A stretch of 64,000 bases of DNA from an uncultured Adlercreutzia sp. (GCA_910589165.1 CAJUSP010000014.1:1-64000); one strand, 5' to 3'. Counted from the first letter of the stretch, positions 37,787 through 47,150 are shown. Made by a program: numbers and translations. The notes: generated by a model not told the origin, from the sequence alone.

Positions 37787-39274
37787 TCATTCGGACGTCT
37801 CGGGAGCATCCTGCTCTTGTTCCACGGCATCAATGAGCTGTTGTTGAGAGTGTACGCCAAGCTTGCGGTAGATATTGCGCGTATGCGTCTTGACGGTGTT
37901 CCTTGAAACAACCAGCGCGCTCTCGATAAAGCGGCTGTTCCTTCCCCGAGCGAGCAGCGGGAAGATGTCGCTTTCGCGCGGGGTGAGCCCGAAACGCTCG
38001 ATCATGGCGGCGCATACCTCGTCGAGCGTGCCCTCTTCCTTCGCCACAGGCAATTCCACCGGACGAATGCTCGAAATGACGTCCTCGAAGCTATACCCGC
38101 GCAGGAAGAGAATGGCGTAGACGACGAAGCAGCAGAAGAACACCACAGCTATCAGGTTGTCCCAGTACAGCCCCATCTGCTCCAACTCGATGGCAACGGT
38201 CCATATCAGGGAGTCGGCAAATACGCCGATCTCGAAGGCCGCTACGCCGAACAAGACGAGAGACGGCGCCGCCCACACGTTGCGGGACGAGAGCTCGAAG
38301 AACAGCAGCCACACAAAGAGCATGAACAAGTTCGAGCCACTGAACATAACCGCCAGCGCTGCATGCCCCACCGAATCCGCCAGGACGTCTTGGGCCGGCA
38401 TCGTCACGAAAGCAAAGCCCACGATCGAGGAGAGGAGCGCCGCATAGTAGAAGTCATCGACGTCGGGCTTCCCGCGGGAGACGACCGCAACAAGGACTCC
38501 TATGGCCACTGTCGCCGCAAGGCACGTCAGGGGCACGAGTCGAGCTGAGAGCGGGGCCGCCAGAGACCAGGCGACATGCCCATAGCCGCTCATGCACGCG
38601 AACAACAAGATCATGACGAACAGCTTGTTGGAGAACGGAAGGAACGAACCGGGATTCGTCGCCGCCAAATCGCTCGGCGCGGCAGAGCACGTGAAGGACC
38701 GCAGTTCCCCCGCAACACGTTCCGCAAGCAAGCGGCTCACGCACCCCAGCCCCAGCGCGCACAGCACGAGGCACCAGGGGGAATCGGATGCAGCGGGAAT
38801 GGCCGAGGACACGATGAGGTAGCCCGCGAAGCCAGTAAGCAAGCTCACCGTGCGCCGTCTGCGATCGAGCTTCGCGGCAGATAAAGCCGTTTGGACGAAC
38901 GCCCACGCCACGCCGATTCCCGCAGCACTCAGCCCCAAGGCGACGAACACTGGAAGACTGTTGCGCAGCCCCACGAGAACGGCAAGGAAGCCCACCGCTC
39001 CGGCAATCGGGGCAGCGATGCGCCACGACCGGCGCGCCAGCAAATCGAGATGATCGCGAATCGCAAAAGCCAAAACGCCAAGGGCCACGATGCCCATCAA
39101 GACCGTTGCGATACGCCACGCCAGAGTCCCCGCATCGAAGGACACCACGCAGAGACGGGCAAGCATCTGCAGCCCGAACACGCAGATAAGAAAGCAGACG
39201 GCGGTCGTCCAATCGACACGACGCGGGAAAGCCTCCCCTTCGCTCGGCAGTCCTTCCTCTTTTCTTGTCTCCAC
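37787..39274 (-). CDS. Membrane-spanning LuxR-type regulator
   Basis: About 495 aa: ten to twelve membrane helices and a C-terminal LuxR DNA-binding domain (LTPRESDIFPLLARGRNSRF, then LVVSRNTVKTHTRNIYRKLGV). The GTG at 39274 has GGAGG at 8 bp; the GTG nine bases upstream would be too close to it. The gene is divergent from the reductase at 39531 with 256 bp between. It shares its module arrangement with the split LuxR gene and reductase at 43.3-46.9 kb. Confidence 0.88.
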   Translation of the reverse strand: METRKEEGLPSEGEAFPRRVDWTTAVCFLICVFGLQMLARLCVVSFDAGTLAWRIATVLMGIVALGVLAFAIRDHLDLLARRSWRIAAPIAGAVGFLAVLVGLRNSLPVFVALGLSAAGIGVAWAFVQTALSAAKLDRRRRTVSLLTGFAGYLIVSSAIPAASDSPWCLVLCALGLGCVSRLLAERVAGELRSFTCSAAPSDLAATNPGSFLPFSNKLFVMILLFACMSGYGHVAWSLAAPLSARLVPLTCLAATVAIGVLVAVVSRGKPDVDDFYYAALLSSIVGFAFVTMPAQDVLADSVGHAALAVMFSGSNLFMLFVWLLFFELSSRNVWAAPSLVLFGVAAFEIGVFADSLIWTVAIELEQMGLYWDNLIAVVFFCCFVVYAILFLRGYSFEDVISSIRPVELPVAKEEGTLDEVCAAMIERFGLTPRESDIFPLLARGRNSRFIESALVVSRNTVKTHTRNIYRKLGVHSQQQLIDAVEQEQDAPETSE

Positions 39275-39366
39275 TTTCCACACCTCCCGAAAACCTTGCT
39301 CATCTTACCAGGCGAAGCGTCTCTTTCGCGTCGCGCCGTCAAACGCCACCAGGCATTTTTTCGAAT

Positions 39367-39385
39367 TTCACCCTCCTAAGGTGAA
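39367..39385. promoter_or_regulatory. Inverted repeat in the divergent LuxR-reductase interval
   Basis: TTCACC, 7 bp, GGTGAA, roughly central between the two start codons. A possible operator for the LuxR protein; no equivalent was found in the other modules. Confidence 0.3.
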
Positions 39386-39530
39386 GGAAATAGCCGTGAA
39401 TTTCATGAACCGAGGGCGAAGACCGAAGCCGCACGACCCGCTAGGCTCTGAGCAGTGCCGCAATCAGGCGGTGCAACCAGACAATGCACTTGAAGCAAGG
39501 ACGAAACGTCCTCAAGGAAAGGAGCGGAGG

Positions 39531-41222
39531 ATGACCAACGACGCTATTTCGCGCCGCGGCTTCGTCGGACTGGGGCTCATGATGGGAGCCGGCACTATCG
39601 GAGCCGGACTCGCCGGCTGCGCGCCCTCAACAGGAAGCACTTCGGCAGAAGGCGATCTATCTGATACGGGGCAAGCCGTCGCAGAGGACTGGCTGGGCGC
39701 CGAACCCCAGATCGACGAGATCGCTGAGACCAAAACCGTCGACTTGCTCATCATCGGCGCCGGCAATGCGGGCCTCGCCGCCGCGGCTACAGCCGCCGAT
39801 CTCGGCCTCGACTTCATGCTCTGTGAGAAGTCGGGCGCCGTGCAAGGCGCGCGCATGTGGATCGGCGCCGTCAACACGAAGTACCACGATGCTGCCTCCA
39901 TCGAGGTTGACGAGGGCAAGCTGCTCAACGAACTGGCCCGCTACGCCTCGTTCAAATGCAACCAGCGTGTTTGGCGGACCTGGATCCGCGAGAGCGCCGA
40001 GATGATCGACTGGCTCGACGGCATTATGGGAGCCGAGGCGGAACTCGACACCGTCGGCTACGACCACGCCACCGGCGGCACGGACTACTACGTCCCGCCG
40101 ATCCAGCACATGTACTCCATGGATGCGGACGACCGCAACAGCGTGCTGGAGGCCTACATCAACGCCAAGGGCCACGAGGTCAGCTTCGGTCACGAACTCG
40201 TGAAGCTTCTCCGCGAGGAGAGCGGCCCCGTAACCGGTGCCATCTTCGCAACCGATAACGGATACACGCAGGTCAACGCCGCCAACACCATCCTCGCCAC
40301 CGGCGGCTACCCCGCCAACCGCGCCATGGTTCGCAGCCTCGCGCCCATCATCACGCAATGCGTCACCGCCGACGGCTTCATGCCTGGCAACGACGGCAGC
40401 GGTATCAAGGCGGGCCTGTGGGCCGGCGCGAAGATGGACGCCGAGTGCGCACCCATGATCTTCGACCGCGGCGCCGTCCTCCCCGGCACCGATGCCGGCT
40501 ACGAGAGCGATGACGACGATGCCTGCTTCCAAAGCACCTACGGTGGCATCGGCCAGTTCGGCATGGGCAGCCAGCCTTTCATGAAGGTGTCTCGTCACGG
40601 TCGACGATTCGCGAACGAATCCACACCCTACGACTTCATCTGCCACGCCGCGGCCCAGCAGCCCGGCGGCGTTTGGTGCCAAATCTTCGACGCCAACGCC
40701 GTAGAGGATATGAACCGCTTCTCCACGGTAGGCTGCTCGAAGGGCGCGCTCATGCCCTTCATGGGAGGCGCGCCCATCGACGAGGCCTTTGCCGATGAGC
40801 TGGAGCGCGGATTCGTCGTCAAGGCTGACACCATCGAGGAACTCGCTGACGGCCTTGGCTTCACCGACAACGCGAAAAGCGCCTTCATCGAGGAAGTCGA
40901 CCGCTACAACACCTTCTACGACAACCAGTTCGATGAGGACTTCGGCAAGGAGGCGTTCCGCCTGAGCAGCCTCAAGACCCCTCCCTTCTACGGCTGCTGG
41001 TATGGCGGCACGCTCCTGACGACCGTCGACGGGCTGTGCATCAACGAGGACATGCAGGTGCTTGACGAGGCCAGCAACGTCATCGAGGGCCTCTACGCTG
41101 CCGGAGACTGCTCGGGAAGCCTGTTCTCAGGCAACTACCCTGAATACCTCGTCGGCTGCGCATGCGGTCGCACCGTCACCTTCGGTCGCCACGCCGTGAA
41201 ACACGCCGCTGGCCAGCTGTAA
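39531..41222 (+). CDS. Tat-exported FAD-dependent reductase (fumarate-reductase/flavocytochrome c family)
   Basis: 563 aa. Tat motif SRRGFVGLG and a lipobox-like LAGC. FAD site VDLLIIGAGNAGLAAAATAA. The substrate region reads RRFANESTPYDF instead of the Thr-Arg-Asp-Lys of fumarate reductases. C-terminal NCSGSLFSGNYPEY-like block (DCSGSLFSGNYPEY) and final GRTVTFGRHAVKHAAGQL, identical through KHAAG to the paralogue at 45085. ATG at 39531 with AAAGGAG upstream. Divergent from the LuxR gene at 39274 and followed by its own terminator. Confidence 0.9.
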   Translation: MTNDAISRRGFVGLGLMMGAGTIGAGLAGCAPSTGSTSAEGDLSDTGQAVAEDWLGAEPQIDEIAETKTVDLLIIGAGNAGLAAAATAADLGLDFMLCEKSGAVQGARMWIGAVNTKYHDAASIEVDEGKLLNELARYASFKCNQRVWRTWIRESAEMIDWLDGIMGAEAELDTVGYDHATGGTDYYVPPIQHMYSMDADDRNSVLEAYINAKGHEVSFGHELVKLLREESGPVTGAIFATDNGYTQVNAANTILATGGYPANRAMVRSLAPIITQCVTADGFMPGNDGSGIKAGLWAGAKMDAECAPMIFDRGAVLPGTDAGYESDDDDACFQSTYGGIGQFGMGSQPFMKVSRHGRRFANESTPYDFICHAAAQQPGGVWCQIFDANAVEDMNRFSTVGCSKGALMPFMGGAPIDEAFADELERGFVVKADTIEELADGLGFTDNAKSAFIEEVDRYNTFYDNQFDEDFGKEAFRLSSLKTPPFYGCWYGGTLLTTVDGLCINEDMQVLDEASNVIEGLYAAGDCSGSLFSGNYPEYLVGCACGRTVTFGRHAVKHAAGQL

Positions 41223-41258
41223 GTTATCCCCTGTAGTTGAGATAGCCCCTCCCTCTAG

Positions 41259-41297
41259 CCCTGCCGCAGCTTCCTCCCCGCTGCGGCAGGGCCGCTT
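41259..41297 (+). terminator. Terminator shared with the paralogous module
   Basis: CCCTGCCGCAG, 11-nt loop, CTGCGGCAGGG, then CCGCTTTT. The stem, loop and preceding CCCCTCCCTCTAG are nearly the same as at 46870-46909; one U-A pair here is a C-G pair there. Confidence 0.85.
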
Positions 41298-41361
41298 TTC
41301 GCAAGTTTTCCACCGCATCGACTTCGCGGAAGATTTGGCAGGATAAGGGAGGAGCGACAGG

Positions 41362-42732
41362 CTACAAGCAGAACGCCATGTAGAGAGGCAAGTATTCCCG
41401 CTCTCCTTCCCGAGCAAGCTGCTTAGGATGCAGGACTATCTCCTTTCCGACGTGCTTTCGGAAACGATCGCGAAAGGCATCGAGCGAGACGGTACGGTAG
41501 CTCTTGGACGACTTCACTTCCACGGGCATGATGCGCAGCTTGCCACCTGCATTGTCGTAGGTCTGAGTCGTAAGAAAATCGACCTCCCGCGCACGGGGCC
41601 GCGCCCCCTCCGTCAAACCGTCTTCGCTCCAAGCGTGGTAAAACAACTCATGGCCCGCCGCGCGAAGTTGCTGCGCCACGACGTTTTCCGCCAACATGCC
41701 CTTGTTCACCGACACCCGACCAAACTGAATATCTCGATGAACGCCCTTGGAAGCGGGACCATCGGCGAAACCGTGGGACACGAGCAGTCCCGTGTCGGCC
41801 ATGTAGCATTTGAGGGAGGCGACCTCCTCGTTCATTCTCAGTCCCACCTTCGGATCGGTGCATAGGCGACACAAATTCACGAGGTGCGCTTCGGAAAGCC
41901 AGTCAAGCGCTGGCTCGTAATCTTCGTAGCGGGCATTTCCCTCCAAACTTGAAAACTTGAACCGCTTCGAGGCTGCCGAAAGCTGCCCGGGTATGGCGGC
42001 GAACACGGCGCGGGCGCGACGGCTGTGTGCATCGCCAAACTTCGCAATGTCATCGAGATACAGGGAGAGGATACGACGCTTGATGCGAGCACACCCCTCG
42101 AAGCTCTTCTCTTCCAAAAAGGACGCCACCGACTGGGGCATACCGCCGACGAGCATGTACTCGTTGAAGAGACGCGAGAGTTTCGCGTGAGCGCCGTCGG
42201 GAAGAGCGACCAAAGACGATCGCGCCTCACGAATGGCATCAGCATACACTGCACCATCCATGGCCCAAAGGTATTCCTCGAAGTCCATGGGATGGAGAGT
42301 TATCCGATCTTCTTCAGAGGGAATGACGATGTCCTCAACATTTTTCTTGATGGATATGAGCGAGCCCGTCTCGATGTAATCGAAGCGACCATCGGCAACG
42401 AGATGCTTGATGTACTCTCGAGCTGGGGGGAAACGCTGCACCTCGTCGAAAATAACCACCGCGTCGCGCACGGGAAGACTCTTGCCATAGTTAAGTTGGA
42501 GCATCCGAAGAAATGTGTCGATGTCCTCCCGCTGCTCTTGGAACAGACGCAGCACGTCGGGAGCTGCCTTCGAGAAGTCGATGTAGAGCGAGTCCTTGTA
42601 CTCATTGGCCGCGAACTGCTTGACAAGCGTCGTCTTTCCCACTCGCCGAGCACCCTCGATGAGCACGGCCGTCGTCCCGCGGGAGAGTGTTTTCCATTCT
42701 TTGAGGTTCTCATATGCCTTGCGCCTGAACAT
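41362..42732 (-). CDS. AAA-family ATPase of the DUF4143 type
   Basis: 456 aa. Walker A GARRVGKTTLVKQF at about 27-40, Walker B VVIFDEVQRFPPAREY (about 90-105), then a sensor region, and a C-terminal domain with a D...E-x-K pattern (REVDFLTTQ and VEVKSSKSY) like PD-(D/E)xK folds. This is the AAA_14 plus DUF4143 family common in gut bacteria; its role is not established and various mobile-element or defence links have been proposed. ATG at 42732 with GGAGG at 6 bp. Its promoter is embedded in three 17-bp repeats with 34-bp period. It sits between two LuxR-reductase modules, as if inserted. Confidence 0.88.
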   Translation of the reverse strand: MFRRKAYENLKEWKTLSRGTTAVLIEGARRVGKTTLVKQFAANEYKDSLYIDFSKAAPDVLRLFQEQREDIDTFLRMLQLNYGKSLPVRDAVVIFDEVQRFPPAREYIKHLVADGRFDYIETGSLISIKKNVEDIVIPSEEDRITLHPMDFEEYLWAMDGAVYADAIREARSSLVALPDGAHAKLSRLFNEYMLVGGMPQSVASFLEEKSFEGCARIKRRILSLYLDDIAKFGDAHSRRARAVFAAIPGQLSAASKRFKFSSLEGNARYEDYEPALDWLSEAHLVNLCRLCTDPKVGLRMNEEVASLKCYMADTGLLVSHGFADGPASKGVHRDIQFGRVSVNKGMLAENVVAQQLRAAGHELFYHAWSEDGLTEGARPRAREVDFLTTQTYDNAGGKLRIMPVEVKSSKSYRTVSLDAFRDRFRKHVGKEIVLHPKQLAREGEREYLPLYMAFCL

Positions 42733-42745
42733 TTCGACCTCCGTG

Positions 42746-42830
42746 CAAAATTCGCGATATTAGTTTCCTATTATAACCACAAAATTCGCGATATTAAAAG
42801 CCTCAATATGGCTCAGAATTCGCGACATCG
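42746..42830. repeat. Three 17-bp direct repeats at 34-bp period upstream of the AAA ATPase gene
   Basis: CAAAATTCGCGATATTA at 42746-42762 and 42780-42796, and CAGAATTCGCGACATCG at 42814-42830. Start-to-start distance is exactly 34 bp twice, and the spacers are 17 bp each with no shared sequence. Each repeat contains the palindrome TCGCGA. One copy overlaps the transcription start, one lies between -10 and -35, and one is upstream. Confidence 0.85.
42770..42798 (-). promoter_or_regulatory. Promoter of the AAA ATPase gene within the repeats
   Basis: On the minus strand TATAAT (42770-42775), 17-bp spacer, TTTAAT (42793-42798). The -10 box lies in the first spacer and the -35 box overlaps the middle repeat. 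Confidence 0.55.
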
Positions 42831-43036
42831 AGTTCGCATCTTCCCGTTGCAAACAATCGCGTTTACACCAGTCAAGCTTCGCAGACGCTTTCCTCATTTT
42901 TCACGGGGCGTTGCTGGAAGCCGGAGTTGGAATCAGCATCGAGCTCTCAGCCACCTAGCGCGAGGCGGTGCGGGGAAAGATACGGCTACATCGTACGGAG
43001 GCAGCGCCCTAGGCGGCCGAGACGCGGTCCGCGGCG
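42831..43036. other. Gene-free interval behind the small gene
   Basis: No coding sequence can be supported on either strand. The GC content rises from about 43000 on. Confidence 0.45.
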
Positions 43037-43228
43037 TCAGAACACGCCCTCCTTCACCAGCTGAGCTTGCCGCTGCTGGAGGAAGAAATCAGACACAGCC
43101 ATGTAGAAGGCCGCCTCCTCTTGACTTTGGGCCTGCGCCATCATCTCGGCAGTTGGCACACAGCTGAAAAGAGCACGGCATTCCTGGTAGAGCTCATGAA
43201 GCGCGCCCGCCTCCGCTACCGACAGCAT
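43037..43228 (-). CDS. Small protein of 63 aa, co-duplicated with LuxR modules
   Basis: 63 aa, mostly helical and without a signal peptide: MLSVAEAGALHELYQECRAL, then a middle with MAQAQSQEEAAF and MAVSDFFLQQRQA. I do not recognise the family. GGGAGGAG lies 5 bp before the ATG at 43228. It is 96 bp behind the split LuxR gene and reads the same way. The start region exists again at 37690-37739, behind another LuxR gene, showing that this gene was once part of that module too. A partner or effector of the LuxR protein is one idea; nothing proves it. Confidence 0.75.
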   Translation of the reverse strand: MLSVAEAGALHELYQECRALFSCVPTAEMMAQAQSQEEAAFYMAVSDFFLQQRQAQLVKEGVF

Positions 43229-43324
43229 GGTTCTCCTCCCGTAAATTATTGCGTTGCCCCAACAGTATCACGAAAGGACGGCACATGCATCATCGGCGTT
43301 GCACTTCTCGAAAACGAAATCGGC

Positions 43325-44828
43325 TCATCGGGAAATACGTCGCTCCCCCGACGGAGCCGTCGGCTTATCGGCATAGCGCTCGAACAGGGCCAGCATCTCC
43401 TCGAAGTTATGCACGCCGCACTTCTGATAGATATGGTACTTGTGGGTCTTCACTGTCTCGTGGGAAATGAACAGCTGCTTGCCGATGGCCGCAGCGGAAA
43501 GCCCCGTTACCAGCAGCGGGAGAACCTCCCCCTCCTTCGGCGATAGGACGAAGTCGGCAGCCATGGCCGCGCATGCCTCGGCACGCAGCTCGGCGAAGGA
43601 GCGCGGCAGCCCATCGCTGCCCCGGCCTCCCTCGACAAGAAACGCATCGCGAATGGCTCGTGCGGGAAGAGCCTGTTCTCTCTGGAAGTAGAACACCAGG
43701 TACATGAGATAGGCGAGCGTGGCGCAGGGAGCCACCAGTCGATAGGTCGCAGGCGGCACAAGATGCGCCGCGAGCATTCCCATGCAGAATACCGTGAGCA
43801 ACGCCACAAGGCCCACAACGGGCAACGCTGATGAACCAGCGAACCGACGCTCCGAAAGATAGAGCATATCGATCCAGAGCAGTGCCAAAAACAGCAGGTT
43901 CGAGCAAACGACAACTGCATAGACCACTGAGAACGGCGCTGCGGACAGCACAATCGACACGAGCACGCCCAGCGCGCAGGGAACTGTCATGAACAGGATG
44001 ACCTCTCCCGCCTGCTCTTCTGAACGGACGGTCCATCGCCAAGCCAGAGCCGCGAGGAATCCCATGGCGAGCAGCGCGCCGACCGCGAACGGAGCCGACG
44101 AGCGCACCGCCTCCTCCACGGAAGGATCGACCAGGGCCGTGCCGAGGCTCAGAGAGCAGATAAGCCCCGCAGGAGCTGCAGGTAAAGCGGCGCGGGCAGC
44201 CTCAAGCCAATCGCGTCCCGCACCTGGCGATGCCACAGGATGGTGGTCGTAGCCCTCCTCGGCTAAAACCGAAGCAGACGCGGCGTCGTCCCCGCCGCCC
44301 GCCAACGCTACTGCCGCCACCACGCCCGAGAGCGCCACGATACCCGCCGTCCGCATCGGTAGCCGACACCATATAGCCCCCGTGCACCAAAAGCGACGAA
44401 GCTCCGAGGCTCACGATAGCGCTGAGAGCGTAATCTCCCAGAGTAGCCTCGCGACCGAGTGAATGCCAGGCAAGGGTCGTGCGCAGCATGACGCCGCATG
44501 ATGCCGCCAGCAGAGCGGCTACCACCACGGGAACCCACAACGAACGCACGGACACGACCAGCGCCGCGCTCGCCACAGGCATTACGATGCCCCACAGCAC
44601 CACAAGCATGGGCCGTGGGTACTGTGCAAGACGATCGGAGAGAACGCACGCCATCGCGAATATCACAACCGCCGCAAGCGTTTGCAACTCCATGGGAACA
44701 ACGAGTTCCTCGCCCGACATGTAGGGAGTGAGCATGCGCGGGCGAAACAGAAGGGTCTGGACGAACGCCAGCGGCCCCGCAAGCATCAAGCTCGTCGATG
44801 CGAATTCCCTCGCCGCATATATCGCCAT
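43325..44828 (-). pseudogene. Membrane-spanning LuxR-type regulator split by a frameshift
   Basis: The first part starts at the ATG at 44828 and encodes five to six membrane helices as far as GGYMVSATDADGG (about 44340). The second part starts in the next frame at 44356 (MRTAGIVALSGVVAAVALAG) and continues through the remaining helices to a LuxR domain (LSPKEGEVLPLLVTGLSAAA, then FISHETVKTHKYHIYQK). The two together give about 500 aa, the size of the other LuxR proteins here. A one-base change near 44340-44356 would restore a single frame; there is no homopolymer there. It may be a recent loss of function or an error. Divergent from the reductase at 45085, 256 bp away. Confidence 0.8.
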
Positions 44829-45084
44829 GCTTCTGCGCCCTCCCGCCTGCGAACATACTGCGGCACCTCACCGCCTCCCTCGACCCATTTTATCACGGCA
44901 GTTCCCCTCTGCCCTTCCTTGTCCATTACCGTGACCTGGCGTTTTCCCAAAACAGCACTTTTTAGGGATAGGCAATGGCACCTATTCGGGGATGCGCGAC
45001 GGATGTTGTGGCGCTAGCGTGATTCACCAAGCGCCAGGCTTTCCCTCAGGCGCCTACCATTCAGAACAACAGGAAGGGGAGATC

Positions 45085-46833
45085 ATGGATCGCAGAACAT
45101 TCATCAAAAGCGGCCTTCTCGCGGGAGCCGTCGCGGCTGCCGGAGCCGCCGTCGGCTGCGCCCCGGGCGCATCTGGCGCCAGCGAGTCCGCCGCCGAGGA
45201 GGCCCTCGCCGCCACAGGCGACGCCTGGTACGGCGAGCCGGCGCCTCTCGACAGTTTCGACCTCGTCGACACCGAGGAGTGCGAGCTGCTCATCTGCGGA
45301 TGCGGCGCGGGAGGCATCGTCGCCACCGCCACGGCCGCCGAGGAGGGCATCCACGCCATCACCATCGACAAGGGAGCATCTCACGGGTCCATCAAAACGT
45401 ACGTGGGCGTGGTAGGCTCGCGCATCGACGAGCAGTACGGGGTTGCCCCAAGCAAAATGGACGTCATGAACGAGCCGACCCGCTACACCAACGGCTTCTG
45501 CAATCCGCGTGTGGCCCGCACGTGGATCGAGGAGGGTGGCGCCACCTTCGACTGGATCGCCGACATCGTTGCCGATCGCGGCGCGAACCCCTTCTACGAA
45601 ACCGACGTCGGCAGCGGCTTCCACGGAGTGTGGCCCGTGTACCCCATCCAGCACGGCTTTTTGTGCGACTACACCGAGGAGCAAATGGCCGAGGCCATGG
45701 AAAAGGCAGGCGACTCGGGGGATCCCGCGGCCATGAAGCAGGCGCTTCCCGGCGTGAGCAACTACCTGATGGACTACGCCATCGAGAAGGGCGCCGACGT
45801 GCGCTATCTGACCGAGCTCGTGCAGTTGATGCAAGATGAGAGCGGCGCCGTGACGGGCGCCATCGTGAAGGACAGCGAGGGCTACAAGCAAATCAACGCC
45901 TCCAAGGGCGTCATCCTGGCAACCGGAGGCTACGAGGCCGACCCCGGCCTGCTGGCCGAGCTCAATCCCCAGTCCGCCTGCATCGGAGGCGTCTCCATGG
46001 CGCAGATGGGCAACGACGGCTTGGGCATCAAGGCCGGAATTTGGGCGGGCGGCGTGAAAGACGCCATTCCCACGCTCATGACTTTCTCGCGCGCGGCCAT
46101 CGCCCCCGATGCGCCCCTGGGCGACCCGTACCAGGGCAACTCCTGTTGGATGGGTGACCAGCCGTTCCTGCGCGTGAACATGCGCGGTGAGCGTATTTGC
46201 TGCGAGAGCTCACCCTACGATTACCCGCTATTCGTGGCAACGTACTCGCCTCAGAACAAGGTTGCCACCATCTGGGATGCGAACTACAAGGATCACATCG
46301 CCTCGTTCCACACGCTCGGCTGCTCGCGCATCGTGCCTTCCGAGAGCACGCTTCCCGATGGGCGCCCCAACGGCGAGGGCCTCACCTTCGAGGCCAACGA
46401 CATGATGATCGCCCAAGGCATCGAGATGGGCATTATTCAGCAAGCTGACACCTTGGAAGAGTTGGCCGAGAAGCTGCTGATGCCCGCCGACGCGCTGAAG
46501 GCCACCGTCGTGCGCTACAACGAGCTTTGCGAAGCTGGCGAGGACACCGATTTCGGCAAGGAGCCCAACGCCCTGCTGCCGCTGACCACACCACCCCTCA
46601 CGGGCGCGTACTTCGGCGGCCACGTGCTGTGCACTATCGACGGCCTGAAGATCGACGAGCATGGACGGGTGCTCACCGCCGAGCAGGAACCCATCGCAGG
46701 CCTGTACGCGGTGGGCAACTGCTCCGGTAGCCTGTACGCCGGCTCCTATCCCGAGCTGCTCATCGGCAACGCCAACGGTCGCACCGTCACCTTCGGACGT
46801 CATGCCGTGAAACACGCCGCCGGTCTGCTGTAA
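45085..46833 (+). CDS. Tat-exported FAD-dependent reductase (fumarate-reductase/flavocytochrome c family)
   Basis: 582 aa. The N-terminus MDRRTFIKSGLLAGAVAAAG is a Tat signal with a twin-Arg, and VGCAPG is a lipobox-like end. FAD site ELLICGCGAGGIVATATAAE. Substrate region RGERICCESSPYDYP, without the Thr-Arg-Asp-Lys of fumarate reductases. C-terminal GRTVTFGRHAVKHAAGLL. The ATG at 45085 follows AGGAAGGGGAG. Divergent from the split LuxR gene and followed by a terminator that matches the one behind the reductase at 39531. The remnant at 25351 is its closest relative in the window. Confidence 0.9.
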   Translation: MDRRTFIKSGLLAGAVAAAGAAVGCAPGASGASESAAEEALAATGDAWYGEPAPLDSFDLVDTEECELLICGCGAGGIVATATAAEEGIHAITIDKGASHGSIKTYVGVVGSRIDEQYGVAPSKMDVMNEPTRYTNGFCNPRVARTWIEEGGATFDWIADIVADRGANPFYETDVGSGFHGVWPVYPIQHGFLCDYTEEQMAEAMEKAGDSGDPAAMKQALPGVSNYLMDYAIEKGADVRYLTELVQLMQDESGAVTGAIVKDSEGYKQINASKGVILATGGYEADPGLLAELNPQSACIGGVSMAQMGNDGLGIKAGIWAGGVKDAIPTLMTFSRAAIAPDAPLGDPYQGNSCWMGDQPFLRVNMRGERICCESSPYDYPLFVATYSPQNKVATIWDANYKDHIASFHTLGCSRIVPSESTLPDGRPNGEGLTFEANDMMIAQGIEMGIIQQADTLEELAEKLLMPADALKATVVRYNELCEAGEDTDFGKEPNALLPLTTPPLTGAYFGGHVLCTIDGLKIDEHGRVLTAEQEPIAGLYAVGNCSGSLYAGSYPELLIGNANGRTVTFGRHAVKHAAGLL

Positions 46834-46869
46834 CCCCCGCATCGCAACTGACGCAACCCCTCCCTCTAG

Positions 46870-46909
46870 CCCCGCCGTAGCTTCCTCCCCACTGCGGCGG
46901 GGTGCCTTT
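46870..46909 (+). terminator. Terminator shared with the paralogous module
   Basis: CCCCGCCGTAG, 11-nt loop, CTGCGGCGGGG, then TGCCTTT. Differences from 41259-41297 keep pairing: U-A becomes C-G, and a C-G becomes U-G. Confidence 0.85.
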
Positions 46910-46954
46910 CGCGGGCGTTGCAGGCACGGCGCGTAATGTTGACCAAAATAGTTG

Positions 46955-46983
46955 TTGATCGACGGCGCGTCAGGGTGTAGAGT
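46955..46983 (+). promoter_or_regulatory. Promoter upstream of the glycine riboswitch
   Basis: TTGATC (46955-46960), 17 bp, TAGAGT (46978-46983), about 60 bp ahead of the aptamer. Confidence 0.6.
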
Positions 46984-47030
46984 GGCTGAGTCAATATTTC
47001 TGTGATGTCTTCGGGACGCGCCCGCGAACC

Positions 47031-47130
47031 GGAGGCGGAGAAAACTCTGGAGAACTCTTAAGTGAGTGCCGAAGGTGCAAGGCCCGCCGCGCGCGGCGCC
47101 GAATCTCTCAGGCAAACGGACAGAGCTGAC
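47031..47130 (+). ncRNA. Glycine riboswitch (single aptamer with possible partial first half)
   Basis: The consensus blocks of the glycine aptamer occur in order: CTGGAGAACTCT, GTGCCGAAGGTGCAAG, a GC-rich variable stem (CCCGCCGCGCGCGGCG) and AATCTCTCAGGCAAACGGACAGAG. Glycine riboswitches often have two aptamers in tandem; here only one is complete, and the GC-rich stretch before it (about 47010-47045) could be the rest of another. It lies directly before the AGCS symporter gene. Confidence 0.9.
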
Positions 47131-47150
47131 GCCATCGCCACTGGCTTGGG

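Noticed and set aside
42746..42830. CRISPR array
   Set aside because: Only three repeats of 17 bp with 17-bp spacers; too short on both counts, inside a promoter, and without cas genes.
39275..45084. Homology between the two 256-bp LuxR-reductase gaps
   Set aside because: The equal length suggested a copied promoter, but the sequences do not align by eye; the homology is limited to the ends of the module.
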